Notes: generated by a model from the sequence alone, not told the origin. 64,000 nucleotides of DNA from Clostridium sp. D33t1_170424_F3 (GCF_015667585.1 NZ_JADPEG010000003.1:1-64000); one strand, 5' to 3'; counted from the first letter of the stretch, positions 17,533-28,821 are shown. Made by a program: numbers and translations.

Positions 17533-18846
17533 ATGGAATCTTTTACCGAGGCATGGAGCCTGATATGCGATTACTGCAAAAGCCATATCACGGAAGTCGC
17601 CTACACAACCTGGATCAGCCGCATTGAACCAGTCAATCTGGATTTTGCAAAGGGTGTGGCGCTTCTGCAGGCGCCCAACGAATTTCACCGGCAGACGCTG
17701 AACCGGTGCTATACCACTTTGCTCAACGACGCGTTTTCCGAGATTTTCGGCACGGGTATCCAGGTACAGATCTGCGTGCCGGACGAGGTCGCTTCCTCTG
17801 AAAAACAGGAGGATACATCCGACAAGAACGACGATTACGAATATACCTTTGACACCTACATCGTCGGCCCGTCCAATAAATTCGCGCACGCGGCGTCGAT
17901 GGCGGTGGCGACCAAGCCCGCCACGCTGTACAACCCGCTGTTCATCTACGGGAACTCCGGGTTGGGCAAAACGCACTTATTGTACGCGATCTGCAACGAG
18001 ATTGCCCGGACGCATCCGGAAATGAACATCATTTATATCAAGGGCGACGAGTTTACCAACGAGCTAATCGAAGCGATCCGGCACGGCACCACGGCGGAAT
18101 TCCACCAGCGGTACCGCAAGGCCGACGTGTTTCTGGTCGACGACATTCAGTTTATCGCGGGCAAGGAATCCACGCAGGAGGAATTTTTCCATACCTTTAA
18201 TACCTTATATGAGGCGAAAAAGCAGATCGTCCTGACGTCCGACCGGCCGCCGAAGGACATCGCCACGTTGGAAGAGCGCCTGCTGACCCGTTTTGAGTGG
18301 GGATTGACAGCGGACATCCAGCCGCCGGACTTTGAAACGCGCATTGCAATCATCAAGCGCAAGGCGGAGCTGTTGGGCATCGACGTGCCGAACACGGTTG
18401 TGGAATACATCGCCAACCGGCTGAAGAACAACATCCGCCAGCTGGAGGGGACCGTCAAGAAGCTGAAGGCGTATTATCTGCTCAACGGCGACGCGCCGAG
18501 CCTGACAACGGCACAGATGGCGGTGAGCGACATCATCAACAACGACCAGCCTGTCCCGGTGACGGTTGAGAAGATTATCGAAGAGGTTGCGCGCACCTTT
18601 GGGTCCACGCCGGAGGACATCCGGTCCAGCAAGCGGTCCGCGAATATTTCCAACGCGCGCCAGGTGGCGATGTACATCGTCCGCGAGATTACCCAGATGC
18701 CAATGACCGCCATCGGCGAGGAGTTCGGCGGGCGCGACCATTCCACTGTGGTCTACGCCATCCAGCAGGTCGAAAAGAGCATGGCCCGCGATCCCAAAAT
18801 TAAAGCGACAATCGAAGACATCGTCAAAAATATCCGTGACCGCTGA
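17533..18846 (+). CDS. dnaA: Chromosomal replication initiator DnaA
   Basis: A 437-residue AAA+ initiator: domain I (residues 1-80), linker, AAA+ with Walker A GNSGLGKTH near 140-148 and Walker B FLVDDIQF near 200, and domain IV with the DnaA signature ending GGRDHSTVVYAIQQVE. It melts oriC and loads the helicase. A frame opens at 17410, but GGAGG lies eight bases before the ATG at 17533 and the protein family starts there. The stop is CGC TGA at the very edge of repeat copy 3; the sequence from ACCGC through the stop is shared with the end of parA. Confidence 0.98.
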   Translation: MESFTEAWSLICDYCKSHITEVAYTTWISRIEPVNLDFAKGVALLQAPNEFHRQTLNRCYTTLLNDAFSEIFGTGIQVQICVPDEVASSEKQEDTSDKNDDYEYTFDTYIVGPSNKFAHAASMAVATKPATLYNPLFIYGNSGLGKTHLLYAICNEIARTHPEMNIIYIKGDEFTNELIEAIRHGTTAEFHQRYRKADVFLVDDIQFIAGKESTQEEFFHTFNTLYEAKKQIVLTSDRPPKDIATLEERLLTRFEWGLTADIQPPDFETRIAIIKRKAELLGIDVPNTVVEYIANRLKNNIRQLEGTVKKLKAYYLLNGDAPSLTTAQMAVSDIINNDQPVPVTVEKIIEEVARTFGSTPEDIRSSKRSANISNARQVAMYIVREITQMPMTAIGEEFGGRDHSTVVYAIQQVEKSMARDPKIKATIEDIVKNIRDR

Positions 18847-19850
18847 CCTCCGGTCGGGACGGCGCGGGCGGACGTTGGGCAAAATAAAACTCCACGGATG
18901 TCCGCGACGGAAAGAACAATCTCCCGTGTGGCATCTGCACCGATAATTTGCTAAAAAAATTTAAAGAAGAAAATTCAGCCAAAGCTCCGCCGGCAATGAA
19001 AACCACATTTCCCTCCCGGAGCAAAGAATCCTCATGGGGATACCGGGGGTGAAGGGGGGCGCGAGTCGTATCCACCCGGAGCCCAGCTCTCACGCCCCCC
19101 TTCGCGTGCCTTTGCCTACTTTCGTGGCAAGACCGGACACACAGTGTCTGACGCGCCTCCGGCGATGGTCGTTTGAAGCATCGAGCGAGGCTTTAGCCTC
19201 AAGCGAGCGTCCCCACCGGAGGTGCCGCCCGGCATGAGGGCAACCTGCGGTTTTCTCCCGCTTTTGCAAAAGCGAGCAAAACATATTATTGCATGTGCAA
19301 TCAGTTTGTTTGATTTGTGTGAAGCCCTATGTAAGGATATTTAGAATTTTGATATAATGTTGTTGATGCAACATTCTGCAAGACAAGGTTTTATTTAAGC
19401 AAATAAAAATTTATAGAAATGTTGCTTACACAACAAAAATTCTTTTGCTTTCCCAAAGAAAGAATTCCATTGCTTGGCAATGAAACTTTCCTTTCACTTT
19501 TAAAAGCACAGAATCTTATTGCGTCAACAATGCAAAAATTGCTTTACTGAAATTTGTTTTACTTTCTTAACGTAAAAAGTCTTTGCTGTCGCTTTTCAAA
19601 GCGACGAAAATCCCCGGCGAAAGCCGTGGAAGCAAAGAAAAGCCCCGGAGGCAGCTCCCTGCCTCATTAACAACAATATCACTCGTTCCCACTCGCTCTT
19701 CTTAGGAAGAGGACCTCCGGTCGGAACGCTCGCTTGAGGCTAAAGCCTCGCTCGGGGTTCTAAACGACAATCGCCGCTTTTCAGAAAAGCGGAAAAACAT
19801 ATTAAAGTTCCTTACCTGCAAGGTGAAAACATGTTTTGCAAGAGTTTTTA
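18843..19850 (+). repeat. Hairpin-chain intergenic repeat, copy 3 (dnaA-dnaN)
   Basis: Starts at the dnaA stop codon with the GACC-TCC-GGTC hairpin. The G-rich half (about 18990-19290) carries the long stem (one substituted position) and module C with GACAC/GTGTC-type and GAGGC-TTTA-GCCTC hairpins. The AT spacer has ATGTTG/CAACAT, TGTTG-CTTACA-CAACA and CATTGC-TTG-GCAATG. The hairpin chain (19560-19830) has GTCGCTTT/AAAGCGAC, CCCCGGC/GCCGTGG with one mismatch, GAGGCAG-CTCC-CTGCCTC and CCGCTTTT-CAG-AAAAGCGG. Here the CGTTCTC/GAGAACG hairpin is replaced by a second module C (19702-19775). Confidence 0.88.
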
Positions 19851-19919
19851 AAACCCCTGCAAATTCAAAACACCTCCCAAAATAAAACAGTAAAACCGTC
19901 TGCTTTCGTGTATCTTTTT

Positions 19920-20230
19920 ATTCTACAACCATGAAAGCGCGCCTTTTTGTACATAAAAATCTTTTCACCGGTTTTCAACTTTCCCCACAGAGTTTTCAAC
20001 ACTCTGTTGATTTTCGGTTGAACGCCGAAATCCTTTCACAGTTCGTCCACATTACAATTTGGAAAAAATCAGGGCATTTTTCCGCATTCTGACTGGAGAT
20101 TGTCCGGTTATCAACATTTCCGCGCCCCCTACTGCTAAAACTAAATCAATAGCTATTCCATAGCAATGCTATATTAAAATAAACCAACAGACATCGTGGA
20201 AACCCCGCAAGCCATGTGGAAAACAAAAGC
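19920..20230. other. Right part of putative oriC (upstream of dnaN)
   Basis: An AT-rich stretch between repeat copy 3 and dnaN with DnaA-box-like sites: TTATCAACA (20108-20116), TTTTCCACA (minus, 20215-20223), and a TTCCCCACA followed by TTTTCAAC matches around 19975-20010. A long dnaA-dnaN gap with clustered boxes and AT-rich DNA is the usual unwinding region. The assignment rests on position and imperfect boxes. Confidence 0.45.
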
Positions 20231-20372
20231 GGACTGCAATTTGCTGGACAGAACGGGTTTCGATCCCTCTGTATATTTATGCAGCTGGTACCTATACGCA
20301 CGGTATATCTACTATTTGTATAACCATATCGGCAGGCAAATCCCGTCCGCGCGAAGAAAAAAGGGTGAAACA

Positions 20373-21485
20373 ATGAAAATTATCTGCAACAAACAACAAT
20401 TGACGGAGGCCGTCTCCAACGTGCAGCGCGCGGTCTCCACAAAATCGTCCATTCCCGCGCTGGAAGGCATCCTGCTTCGCGCGGAAGGAAACAGCGTTAC
20501 TTTATGCGGCTACGATCTGGAGCTCGGCATGACAACGGTCATCGAAGCGGCGGTTGAACAGCCGGGCAGTCTGATTTTGAGCGCACGTTTGTTCGGCGAT
20601 ATTGTGCGCCGATTGCCTGCGGAACAGGTTTGTATCGCCTCCGACGAAAAGCACATCACGGCGATTACCTGCGGGGCAAGCGAGTTCTCCATCGTTGGCA
20701 TTCCGGCGGAGGAATATCCGGAAATTCCGTCGATCACCAGCGAGACCAGCATCGACCTGCCGCACAACCTGTTGAAAAGCATGATCCGGCAGACTATCTT
20801 TGCCGTTGCGGATACGGATGCGAAACCGATTCATACCGGGACGTTGTTTGAACTGGATGGGACGGCGCTGCGTCTGGTCTCTGTAGACGGGTATCGGCTG
20901 GCGATCCGCGAGGAACCGGTCCAGTGCGCCGAGCCGACCAGCTTTGTGGTGCCGGGCAAGACGTTGAGTGAAGTCAATAAGCTGTTGGGCGACAGCGACG
21001 AGGAAACACTTTCGATTTTGGTGGGCCGTCGCCATATTCTGTTCAAGATTGGATGTTATACTGTAATATCCAGGTTACTGGAAGGCGAGTTTTTGGATTA
21101 TAAAGCTGCGATTCCGGCGGTAAGCGGCACGGAGGTGCTGGTAAAAACGCGCGGTCTGATGGACAGCGTGGAGCGCGTTTCCCTGCTGATTACAGATCGG
21201 TTAAAAAGCCCGGTGCGCTGTGTGTTCCAGGATAATGAAATCAAGATTTCCTGTTCCACCGCGATGGGACGCGCCAACGATCAGTTGGAAGCGGAAATCA
21301 CCGGTCCGAATGTGGAAATCGGGTTTAATAACCGATATCTGCTCGACGCGCTGCGCAACGCCGACGGCGACGAAGTCCGCGTCCAGCTGAATGGGCCGCT
21401 CAGCCCGATGAAAGTCCTCCCCCGTGAGGGCAATTCCTTCCTGTTCCTCGTCCTCCCCGTCCGCCTCAAAAGCGAAGTCGGCTGA
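20373..21485 (+). CDS. dnaN: DNA polymerase III beta subunit (sliding clamp)
   Basis: A 370-residue clamp, the normal length of three repeated clamp folds. It begins MKIICNKQQLTEAVSNVQRA and ends FLVLPVRLKSEVG, with the hydrophobic-pocket residues of the C-terminal domain (LPVRL) in place. The ring tethers Pol III to DNA. AAGGGTG precedes the ATG at 20373; the longer frame runs through the putative origin and lacks support. It follows dnaA by 1.5 kb instead of the usual few hundred bases because of repeat copy 3, and repeat copy 4 starts at its stop. Confidence 0.97.
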   Translation: MKIICNKQQLTEAVSNVQRAVSTKSSIPALEGILLRAEGNSVTLCGYDLELGMTTVIEAAVEQPGSLILSARLFGDIVRRLPAEQVCIASDEKHITAITCGASEFSIVGIPAEEYPEIPSITSETSIDLPHNLLKSMIRQTIFAVADTDAKPIHTGTLFELDGTALRLVSVDGYRLAIREEPVQCAEPTSFVVPGKTLSEVNKLLGDSDEETLSILVGRRHILFKIGCYTVISRLLEGEFLDYKAAIPAVSGTEVLVKTRGLMDSVERVSLLITDRLKSPVRCVFQDNEIKISCSTAMGRANDQLEAEITGPNVEIGFNNRYLLDALRNADGDEVRVQLNGPLSPMKVLPREGNSFLFLVLPVRLKSEVG

Positions 21486-21486
21486 A

Positions 21487-22480
21487 CAAGGCTGACAGGC
21501 TGAGCCTGTAGGCACGGCGCGAGCGGACGTTGATTCAAGTACAATTCCACGGATGTCCGCGACGGAAAGAACAATCTCCCGTGTATAATTTTAGCCGACA
21601 ATTTGCTAAAATTTTAAAAAGGAAAATTCAGCCAAGTTCCACCGTCAATGAAAACCACTTTGCCCTCCCTGAGCTACTTAGGCATGTGAGGATACCGGGG
21701 GTGAAGGGGGGCGCGAGTCGTACCCACCCGGAGCTCATCTCTCACGCCCCCCTTCGCGTGCCTTTGCCTACTTTCGCGGCAAGACCGGACACGCAGTGTC
21801 TGACGCGCCTCCGGCGATGGTCGTTTGAAGCATCGAGCGAGGCTTTAGCCTCAAGCGAGCGTCCCCACCGGAGGTGCCGCCCGGCATGAGGGCAAACCTG
21901 CGGTTTTCTCCCGCTTTTGCAAAAGCGAATAAGTGATAAAGATTGCTCATGCAATCAATCTACTTGATTTATATAAAGTTCTATAAGAATCTTTAAGAAT
22001 TTCAATATATTGTTGATGCAACAGTCTAAGAATAAGATATTTATTGAAGTGAAATAGAAGTTTTTAAAGGAATGTTGTCTGTGCAACAAAGTTCTTTTAA
22101 CTTTCTAAAAGTAAAGTCTCCCATTGTTTTGGTGATATAGAGAATTTCTTTTTGCTTTTTGAAAGTAAAGAACCTTATTGCTTCCGCGACATGAAAATTG
22201 TTTAATAAAATTTGTTTTACTTTTTTAAAGTAAAAAGTCTTTGCTGTCGCTTTTCAAAGCGACGAATCCCCCCGGCAAAAGCCGGGGAGCCAAAGAAAAG
22301 CCCCAGAGGCAGCTTCCTGTCTCATAAACAACAATATTACTCGTTCTCACTCGCTCTTCTCAGGAAGAGAATTCCGTTCTCTGCGGAGAACGACCAAAGG
22401 CGCTGCCTTTGGAAACCGCCGCTTTTCAGAAAAGCGGAAAAACGCATTGAAGTCCTTACCTGCAAGGTGAGAAATACCGA
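21487..22480 (+). repeat. Hairpin-chain intergenic repeat, copy 4
   Basis: Follows dnaN directly. The edge is different here: CAGGC-TGA-GCCTG instead of GACC-TCC-GGTC, then the common GCGGACGTTG. The G-rich half (21640-21910) includes module C. The hairpin chain at 22215-22440 has GTCGCTTT/AAAGCGAC, CCCCGGC-AAAA-GCCGGGG, CGTTCTC-TGCG-GAGAACG (22375-22392), CCAAAGGC-GCT-GCCTTTGG and CCGCTTTT-CAG-AAAAGCGG. The stretch 21486-22651 has no gene; the open frames in it are the same spurious ones seen in other copies. Confidence 0.88.
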
Positions 22481-22563
22481 TAAAGAAAGAAAACCCCGGG
22501 AGCTTGTCCCGTCCGTCCCGCCACAGCGCGGGTACGATTTCGGCAGCACGAAAGGGCGGGCCG

Positions 22564-22635
22564 TGCCGACCGCAGGTCCCGCGCCGACTGCAAGTCCCGT
22601 GCCGACTGCAGGTCCCGTGCCGACCGCAGGTCCCG
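22564..22635 (+). repeat. Four 18-bp tandem repeats before rlbA
   Basis: Four units of 18 bp (22564, 22582, 22600, 22618) of the type TGCCGACCGCAGGTCCCG, each with a mini-hairpin. Units 1 and 4 have GACC-GCA-GGTC, unit 2 has GACT-GCA-AGTC (both arms changed), and unit 3 has GACT/GGTC. They end 16 bp before the rlbA start. Confidence 0.9.
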
Positions 22636-22651
22636 GAGGTCAGAGGAAACA

Positions 22652-22891
22652 ATGAAGACAGAAAAAATCCAAATTGATACCGAATTCATCCGTTTGGACG
22701 CGTTGTTGAAGCTTGGCGGCGCCGTGGATACCGGCGGGCGCGCCAAATGGGTGATCCAGGCCGGCGACGTGCAGGTCAACGGCGAGCCGTGTGAGATGCG
22801 CGGCAAAAAGATGCGGCCGGGCGACCGCGCCGTCTATAACGATGTATGTTACGAGGTGTGTGGTTCTGAAGATATGCAGTCTGGCGTTTGA
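22652..22891 (+). CDS. rlbA: S4-domain protein YaaA/RlbA
   Basis: A 79-residue S4-type RNA-binding protein: [19 protein letters not shown], then [20 protein letters not shown]. These small proteins sit between dnaN and recF across Firmicutes and are linked to ribosome assembly; the precise role is not settled. AGAGGAA precedes the ATG. The 3' end overlaps recF by 32 bases in another frame. Confidence 0.93.
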   Translation: MKTEKIQIDTEFIRLDALLKLGGAVDTGGRAKWVIQAGDVQVNGEPCEMRGKKMRPGDRAVYNDVCYEVCGSEDMQSGV

Positions 22892-23963
22892 CGGGTTCCG
22901 CAACCTGTGTGCGGGATCGATCGAACCCTGTGATGGGATGAATGTGATCTACGGAAAAAACGCGCAGGGGAAAACAAACCTGTTGGAATCGATGTGGCTG
23001 TTTACCGGCGGCCGGTCCTTCCGCGGCGCAAAAGACGCGGAGCTGGTCGGCTTTGAACAGGAAAAAGCGTCGTTGATTCTGCGGTTTTACAGCGAAGGAC
23101 GCGAGCAGGAGGCGGAAGTATCCGTTGTAAATGGGAAACGGAGCGCCGTGCTGAACGGCGTGCCGAAAAAATCCCCCGCACAGCTGGTGGGAACCTTCCG
23201 CGCGGTGCTGTTTTCTCCGGAACATCTGTCCCTGATTAAAGGCGGCCCGGCGCTGCGGCGCACGTTTATCGACGCGGCGATGTGCCAGATCAAGCCCGCG
23301 TATGCGTCCCTGCTTTCGCATTATAATCACACGCTGAATCAGCGCAATGCGCTTTTAAAGGATATTCCCCGCCATGCCGAACTGCTGGATACCCTGGAAA
23401 TCTGGGACGACCGGCTGGCGCGGTATGGGGAAGCCGTTACAAAGGAGCGCGCGGCGTACATAGAGAAAATTGAACCGTCCGCGGCGGAAATTTACGCGGG
23501 CATTTCGGAGAATCAGGAAATATTTGGTATACAATACCGCAAAAGCGCCGAAAATCTCAGTGAGGCGCTGCGCGCCGCCCGCCGGGAAGACATCCAGTGC
23601 GGGCATACCACCGTCGGCCCGCACCGGGACGATCTGGAAGTGACGCTTAACGGCGTTTCCGCCCGGTCCTTCGGGTCGCAGGGGCAGCAGCGGTCGCTGG
23701 TGCTGGCGTTAAAGCTGGCGGAAGCCGGCACGCTGGAAAAGCTGGGCGGGGAACCGCCCGTCGTCCTGCTGGACGACGTGATGAGCGAGCTGGACGCCGG
23801 GCGGCAGAATTATCTGTTGAACCGGCTGGACGGCAGGCAGGTGTTTATTACCTGCTGCGAGCCCGAAACCATTGCGCGTCTGGAAGTGGGCGCGCGGTTT
23901 GAAGTGCGGAAAGGGGAAGTTTATGTATCTACACCTGGGACAGGATACGGTGGTCCGGGTTGA
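22860..23963 (+). CDS. recF: DNA replication and repair protein RecF
   Basis: A 367-residue SMC-like ATPase acting in RecFOR loading of RecA at gaps. Walker [11 protein letters not shown] is at residues 31-40, the ABC-type signature [19 protein letters not shown] lies in the C-terminal part, and Walker B is [12 protein letters not shown]. The start is uncertain: GTG at 22860 gives [16 protein letters not shown], the typical N-terminus, while the frame opens at 22791. The start overlaps rlbA and the end overlaps remB by 41 bases, so the three are cotranslated. Confidence 0.95.
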   Translation: MVLKICSLAFDGFRNLCAGSIEPCDGMNVIYGKNAQGKTNLLESMWLFTGGRSFRGAKDAELVGFEQEKASLILRFYSEGREQEAEVSVVNGKRSAVLNGVPKKSPAQLVGTFRAVLFSPEHLSLIKGGPALRRTFIDAAMCQIKPAYASLLSHYNHTLNQRNALLKDIPRHAELLDTLEIWDDRLARYGEAVTKERAAYIEKIEPSAAEIYAGISENQEIFGIQYRKSAENLSEALRAARREDIQCGHTTVGPHRDDLEVTLNGVSARSFGSQGQQRSLVLALKLAEAGTLEKLGGEPPVVLLDDVMSELDAGRQNYLLNRLDGRQVFITCCEPETIARLEVGARFEVRKGEVYVSTPGTGYGGPG

Positions 23964-24195
23964 CGAGATCGTCGGCATCTTCAATATGGAGACGTCCACG
24001 ATTTCCAAAACAACGCGCAACTATCTGGCGGACGTGCAAAAGAGCGGCAAGGTGTTCAATGTGAGCATGGAACTGCCGAAATCCTTTGTGCTGTGCTGTG
24101 ATAAACATGGGAAAGAAACCGTTTATATTTCGCAGATCTCTTCGGCGACGCTGCTGAAGCGTACCGGCTACATGGATGAGATCGCAAACGTGTAA
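23923..24195 (+). CDS. remB: Extracellular matrix regulatory protein RemB (YaaB)
   Basis: A 90-residue DUF370 protein, [20 protein letters not shown], with the family's two-part layout ending YISQISSATLLKRTGY. The homologue lies after recF in Bacillus. RemA-type relatives bind DNA and activate matrix and osmoprotection genes; RemB's own role is less clear. AAAGGGGAA precedes the ATG at 23923, inside the end of recF. Confidence 0.9.
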   Translation: MYLHLGQDTVVRVDEIVGIFNMETSTISKTTRNYLADVQKSGKVFNVSMELPKSFVLCCDKHGKETVYISQISSATLLKRTGYMDEIANV

Positions 24196-24210
24196 AGGGA
24201 GAAGGAAATT

Positions 24211-24654
24211 ATGGTGAAGTTCGGGTTGCCGAAATGCCCGTGCTGCGGAAGAAGATTGAATTGGTTCCGCGCGTGGGCGGTAAAAACGCATGGAGAGTTT
24301 CGCTGCGGCAGGTGCGGGACCTGCTCCAACGTGGTGCTGAACCGGCTGCTGTATATCCTGGCGTTCGTTGCGGCGGGCGTCAGCGCGGTGCTGTTTCTGG
24401 TGCTGGTGGCGTTCGTAAGGGAATTTGATTTTCTCGCGCTGCTCTGGATTGTGCTGCCGTTTTTGCTTTTCTTTCTGGCCAGCCCGTTCTTTGTGCAGCT
24501 GCGGCCTCCGGCGCCGAAGAGACAGCCGTCGGAGCTCCGGCGGCGTCCGGTGAATCCGGAGCGCGCGCCTATAAGGAAACAGGCGCCACAGCAGAATGTG
24601 CCGGTGCGAAGGCCCCCGCCGCCACGGAACGGCGGAACCCGGAGACCGCTTTAG
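24211..24654 (+). CDS. Zinc-ribbon membrane protein, unknown role
   Basis: A 147-residue protein with an N-terminal zinc ribbon (CPCCGRR at residues 9-15 and CGRCGTC near 33-39), two membrane helices (about 45-70 and 75-95) and a Pro/Arg-rich cytoplasmic tail (RRPPPPRNGGTRRPL). GGGAGAAGG is just before the ATG. I do not recognise a named family; the layout is that of small zinc-ribbon membrane proteins common in Clostridia. It lies between remB and gyrB, in the same transcript by spacing. Confidence 0.75.
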   Translation: MVKFGLPKCPCCGRRLNWFRAWAVKTHGEFRCGRCGTCSNVVLNRLLYILAFVAAGVSAVLFLVLVAFVREFDFLALLWIVLPFLLFFLASPFFVQLRPPAPKRQPSELRRRPVNPERAPIRKQAPQQNVPVRRPPPPRNGGTRRPL

Positions 24655-24711
24655 CGAATGGCAGGACGGCGAAAACCACCTGTTTTTGCCGATGGATGGA
24701 GTAACATTTGA

Positions 24712-26670
<1,959 letters not shown>

Positions 26671-26717
26671 CGATAGTGGAAATACCTTTTACAGGATTAA
26701 AGGAGCGAAGCAGCCAA

Positions 26718-27401
26718 ATGAAACCATTTGAGAAAGAAAACGGGGAGACCGGGCAGCCTCCGGAACGGCAGGGGGACCCGTCCCCCTCATCCGAAGGTTA
26801 CCCGGCGGATCCGGAAGAGGAGCGGGAAGAATCTGTGGAGTGGGACGGAAGCGAGGCCGAACTGGTGGCGGACGGCGACAGCCGGGAATACAAAGACACA
26901 GTGACCGGCTTCAAGTTTTCGTACATACTCCGCGAGGAAGAAATCTACGCCTGCATGAAGGAGACGCAGTACGATCAAAAGCGGAAGCGCCGCACGGCGG
27001 TGGAGCTTTGTATCTTTTCCGCGCTGCTGTTGTTTTTTCTGGTTTCCTTCTTCCTGTATCGCCAGCCGGATAATTTGTTTTTTGCCACGGTCTGCGCGGC
27101 GTTTATCTTCATCATGATTTTCCTGCCGGGCATCCGTATCAGGCAGGACGCCCGGCGCAATGCCGACGGCAAAGAGGTCAGCATGGAGGTCTATCCCGAT
27201 GAAATCGTGATGGGCCGCGGCGACCGCAAATGGAATATCCCGCTCGACGGTTCCTGCCGCAGCGCGGTGATCCGGCAGAACCTCGTCGTCTATTTTAAAG
27301 GTGACGATATGGTCATCCTCCCCATGCGCTGTGTGGAACCTGACATTCTTCCGGAAATTGAAGCGATTATACAGGCCGGAACAGTCCGCCGTATGGCATA
27401 A
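26718..27401 (+). CDS. YcxB-like membrane protein with acidic N-terminus
   Basis: A 227-residue protein: about 60 acidic, disordered residues (DPEEEREESVEWDGSEAE), a soluble segment (FKFSYILREEEIYACMKE), two membrane helices around residues 98-118 and 122-142, and a C-terminal YcxB-like domain (VSMEVYPDEIVMGRGDRKW, then DDMVILPMRC). Function unknown. The start at 26718 follows AAAGGAG at 12 bases, slightly long. Two more proteins of the same build lie just ahead of gyrA. Repeat copy 5 follows directly. Confidence 0.75.
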   Translation: MKPFEKENGETGQPPERQGDPSPSSEGYPADPEEEREESVEWDGSEAELVADGDSREYKDTVTGFKFSYILREEEIYACMKETQYDQKRKRRTAVELCIFSALLLFFLVSFFLYRQPDNLFFATVCAAFIFIMIFLPGIRIRQDARRNADGKEVSMEVYPDEIVMGRGDRKWNIPLDGSCRSAVIRQNLVVYFKGDDMVILPMRCVEPDILPEIEAIIQAGTVRRMA

Positions 27402-27409
27402 AAGAGAAT

Positions 27410-28208
27410 CCTGTCTGTTCAGTAGAGAGACGAAGAGAATAACTTCTCGTGTGGCAACTGCACCGATAATTTGCTAAAAATTCAAAGAAGAAAATTTAGC
27501 TAAAGCTTCGCCGGCAATGAAAACCACTCCGCCCTCCCTGAGCAACTCAGGTATATGGGGGATACCGGGGGTGAAGGGGGGCGCGAGTCGTACCCATCCG
27601 GAGCCCAGCTCTCACGCCCCCCTTCGCGTGCTTTTGCTTACTTTTGTGGCAAGACGAAAAGTAAGTGCCGCCCGGCATGAGGGCAACCAGCGGTTTTCTC
27701 CCGCTTTATCAAAAGCGTAATAGGTTGTATGATTGCACATGCAATTTGTTTTAGATGTTTGATAAGGAATATAAATATAAATTGCTTACGCAACGATAAG
27801 TAAGACTATGTAGTGTAGTAAAATAAAAGTTTTAAAAGAAATGTTGTTTATGCAATGAAAAGAAACTCCATTGTTTTGTGATAAAAATTTTCTTTTGCTT
27901 TTTGAAAGCAAAGAATCTTATTGCTTCCGCGATGCTAAGATTTGTTTTACTTTCTTAAAGTAAAAAGTCTTTGCTGTCGCTTTTCAAAGCGACGAAAACC
28001 CCCGGCGAAAGCCGTGGAACCAAAGAAAAGCCCCAGAGGCAGCTCCCTGCCTCATAAACATCTCTATCACTCGTTCCCACTCGCTCTTCTCAGGAAGAGA
28101 GTCCCGCTCCTTGCGAGGAGCGGCCAAAGGCCCTGCCTTTGGAAACCGCCACCTTTTGGAAAGGTGGATAAATACGTTTTATCCGTTACCTGCAAGGTGA
28201 AAACATGT
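27410..28208 (+). repeat. Hairpin-chain intergenic repeat, copy 5 (covarying stems)
   Basis: A compact copy between two YcxB-like genes. The G-rich half (27530-27720) has the long stem and CTTACTTTT/AAAAGTAAG, without module C. The hairpin chain has CCGCTCCT-TGCG-AGGAGCGG at 28104-28123 where other copies have CCGTTCTC/GAGAACGG (three paired changes), CCAAAGGC-CCT-GCCTTTGG at 28124-28142, and CCACCTTT-TGG-AAAGGTGG at 28149-28167 where others have CCGCTTTT/AAAAGCGG (two paired changes). The stems are conserved although the bases differ. Confidence 0.9.
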
Positions 28209-28248
28209 TTTGATGAACCTTTTACAAAAAAGAAAGGAGTCCTGCTTC

Positions 28249-28821
28249 TTGCCGACCTTCTATGAAGGCGAACCGATCGCCGTTGTCCAGCAAACCCTGA
28301 CGGAAGAAGAATACGCGCAGGCGGCGGTCTTTGCCGACTCGATGCGCGCGGTCATCAATCGAAGAGGCGTCCGTGCGGCAATCTGTCTGTCGGCGGCGGC
28401 GCTGGCGTTGTCTTCCGTCCCCGTGTACCTGAACCAGTATGCGACCGCGTGGATTCCTTTTGTTTTTGCGGGCGCGGCGCTTCTGTTGGCGGTTTATTTT
28501 TTCTTTACACAGCCAAAGCGTAAAAAGGCGCATGAAGCCGCCGTTTTTCGGGAAACGCATGTGCTGGCGGAGCCGGCCTCTATTTCCGTTTACCGCGACA
28601 GCGTCGCGGCGGAAACGCAGATGGAACAGCTCCGTGCCTATTGGACCGACTATTGCGCCTGTTATGAAAACAGGGATTATATCGTCTGCGCGGGCGGATG
28701 GGACCGCAACCTGCTGATTCTGGCAAAGAAAAACATCCCGGAGGAGCGGCGGGAGGCCGTGTCCGCGCATATGCAGAATACTTTTGCGTCGAAGTATCGC
28801 CGTGTCGCATCAAAACGGTAA
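28249..28821 (+). CDS. YcxB-like membrane protein
   Basis: A 190-residue protein with an N-terminal segment (TFYEGEPIAVVQQTLTEEEY), two membrane helices at about 45-63 and 70-88, and a C-terminal half (ISVYRDSVAAETQMEQLRAY, then RNLLILAKKNIPEERRE) that fits the YcxB-like pattern of a strand-rich domain ending in a hydrophobic strand and basic helix. Role unknown. A TTG at 28249 with AAAGGAG nine bases upstream is preferred over codons near 28210, which would run back into repeat copy 5. Confidence 0.7.
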   Translation: MPTFYEGEPIAVVQQTLTEEEYAQAAVFADSMRAVINRRGVRAAICLSAAALALSSVPVYLNQYATAWIPFVFAGAALLLAVYFFFTQPKRKKAHEAAVFRETHVLAEPASISVYRDSVAAETQMEQLRAYWTDYCACYENRDYIVCAGGWDRNLLILAKKNIPEERREAVSAHMQNTFASKYRRVASKR

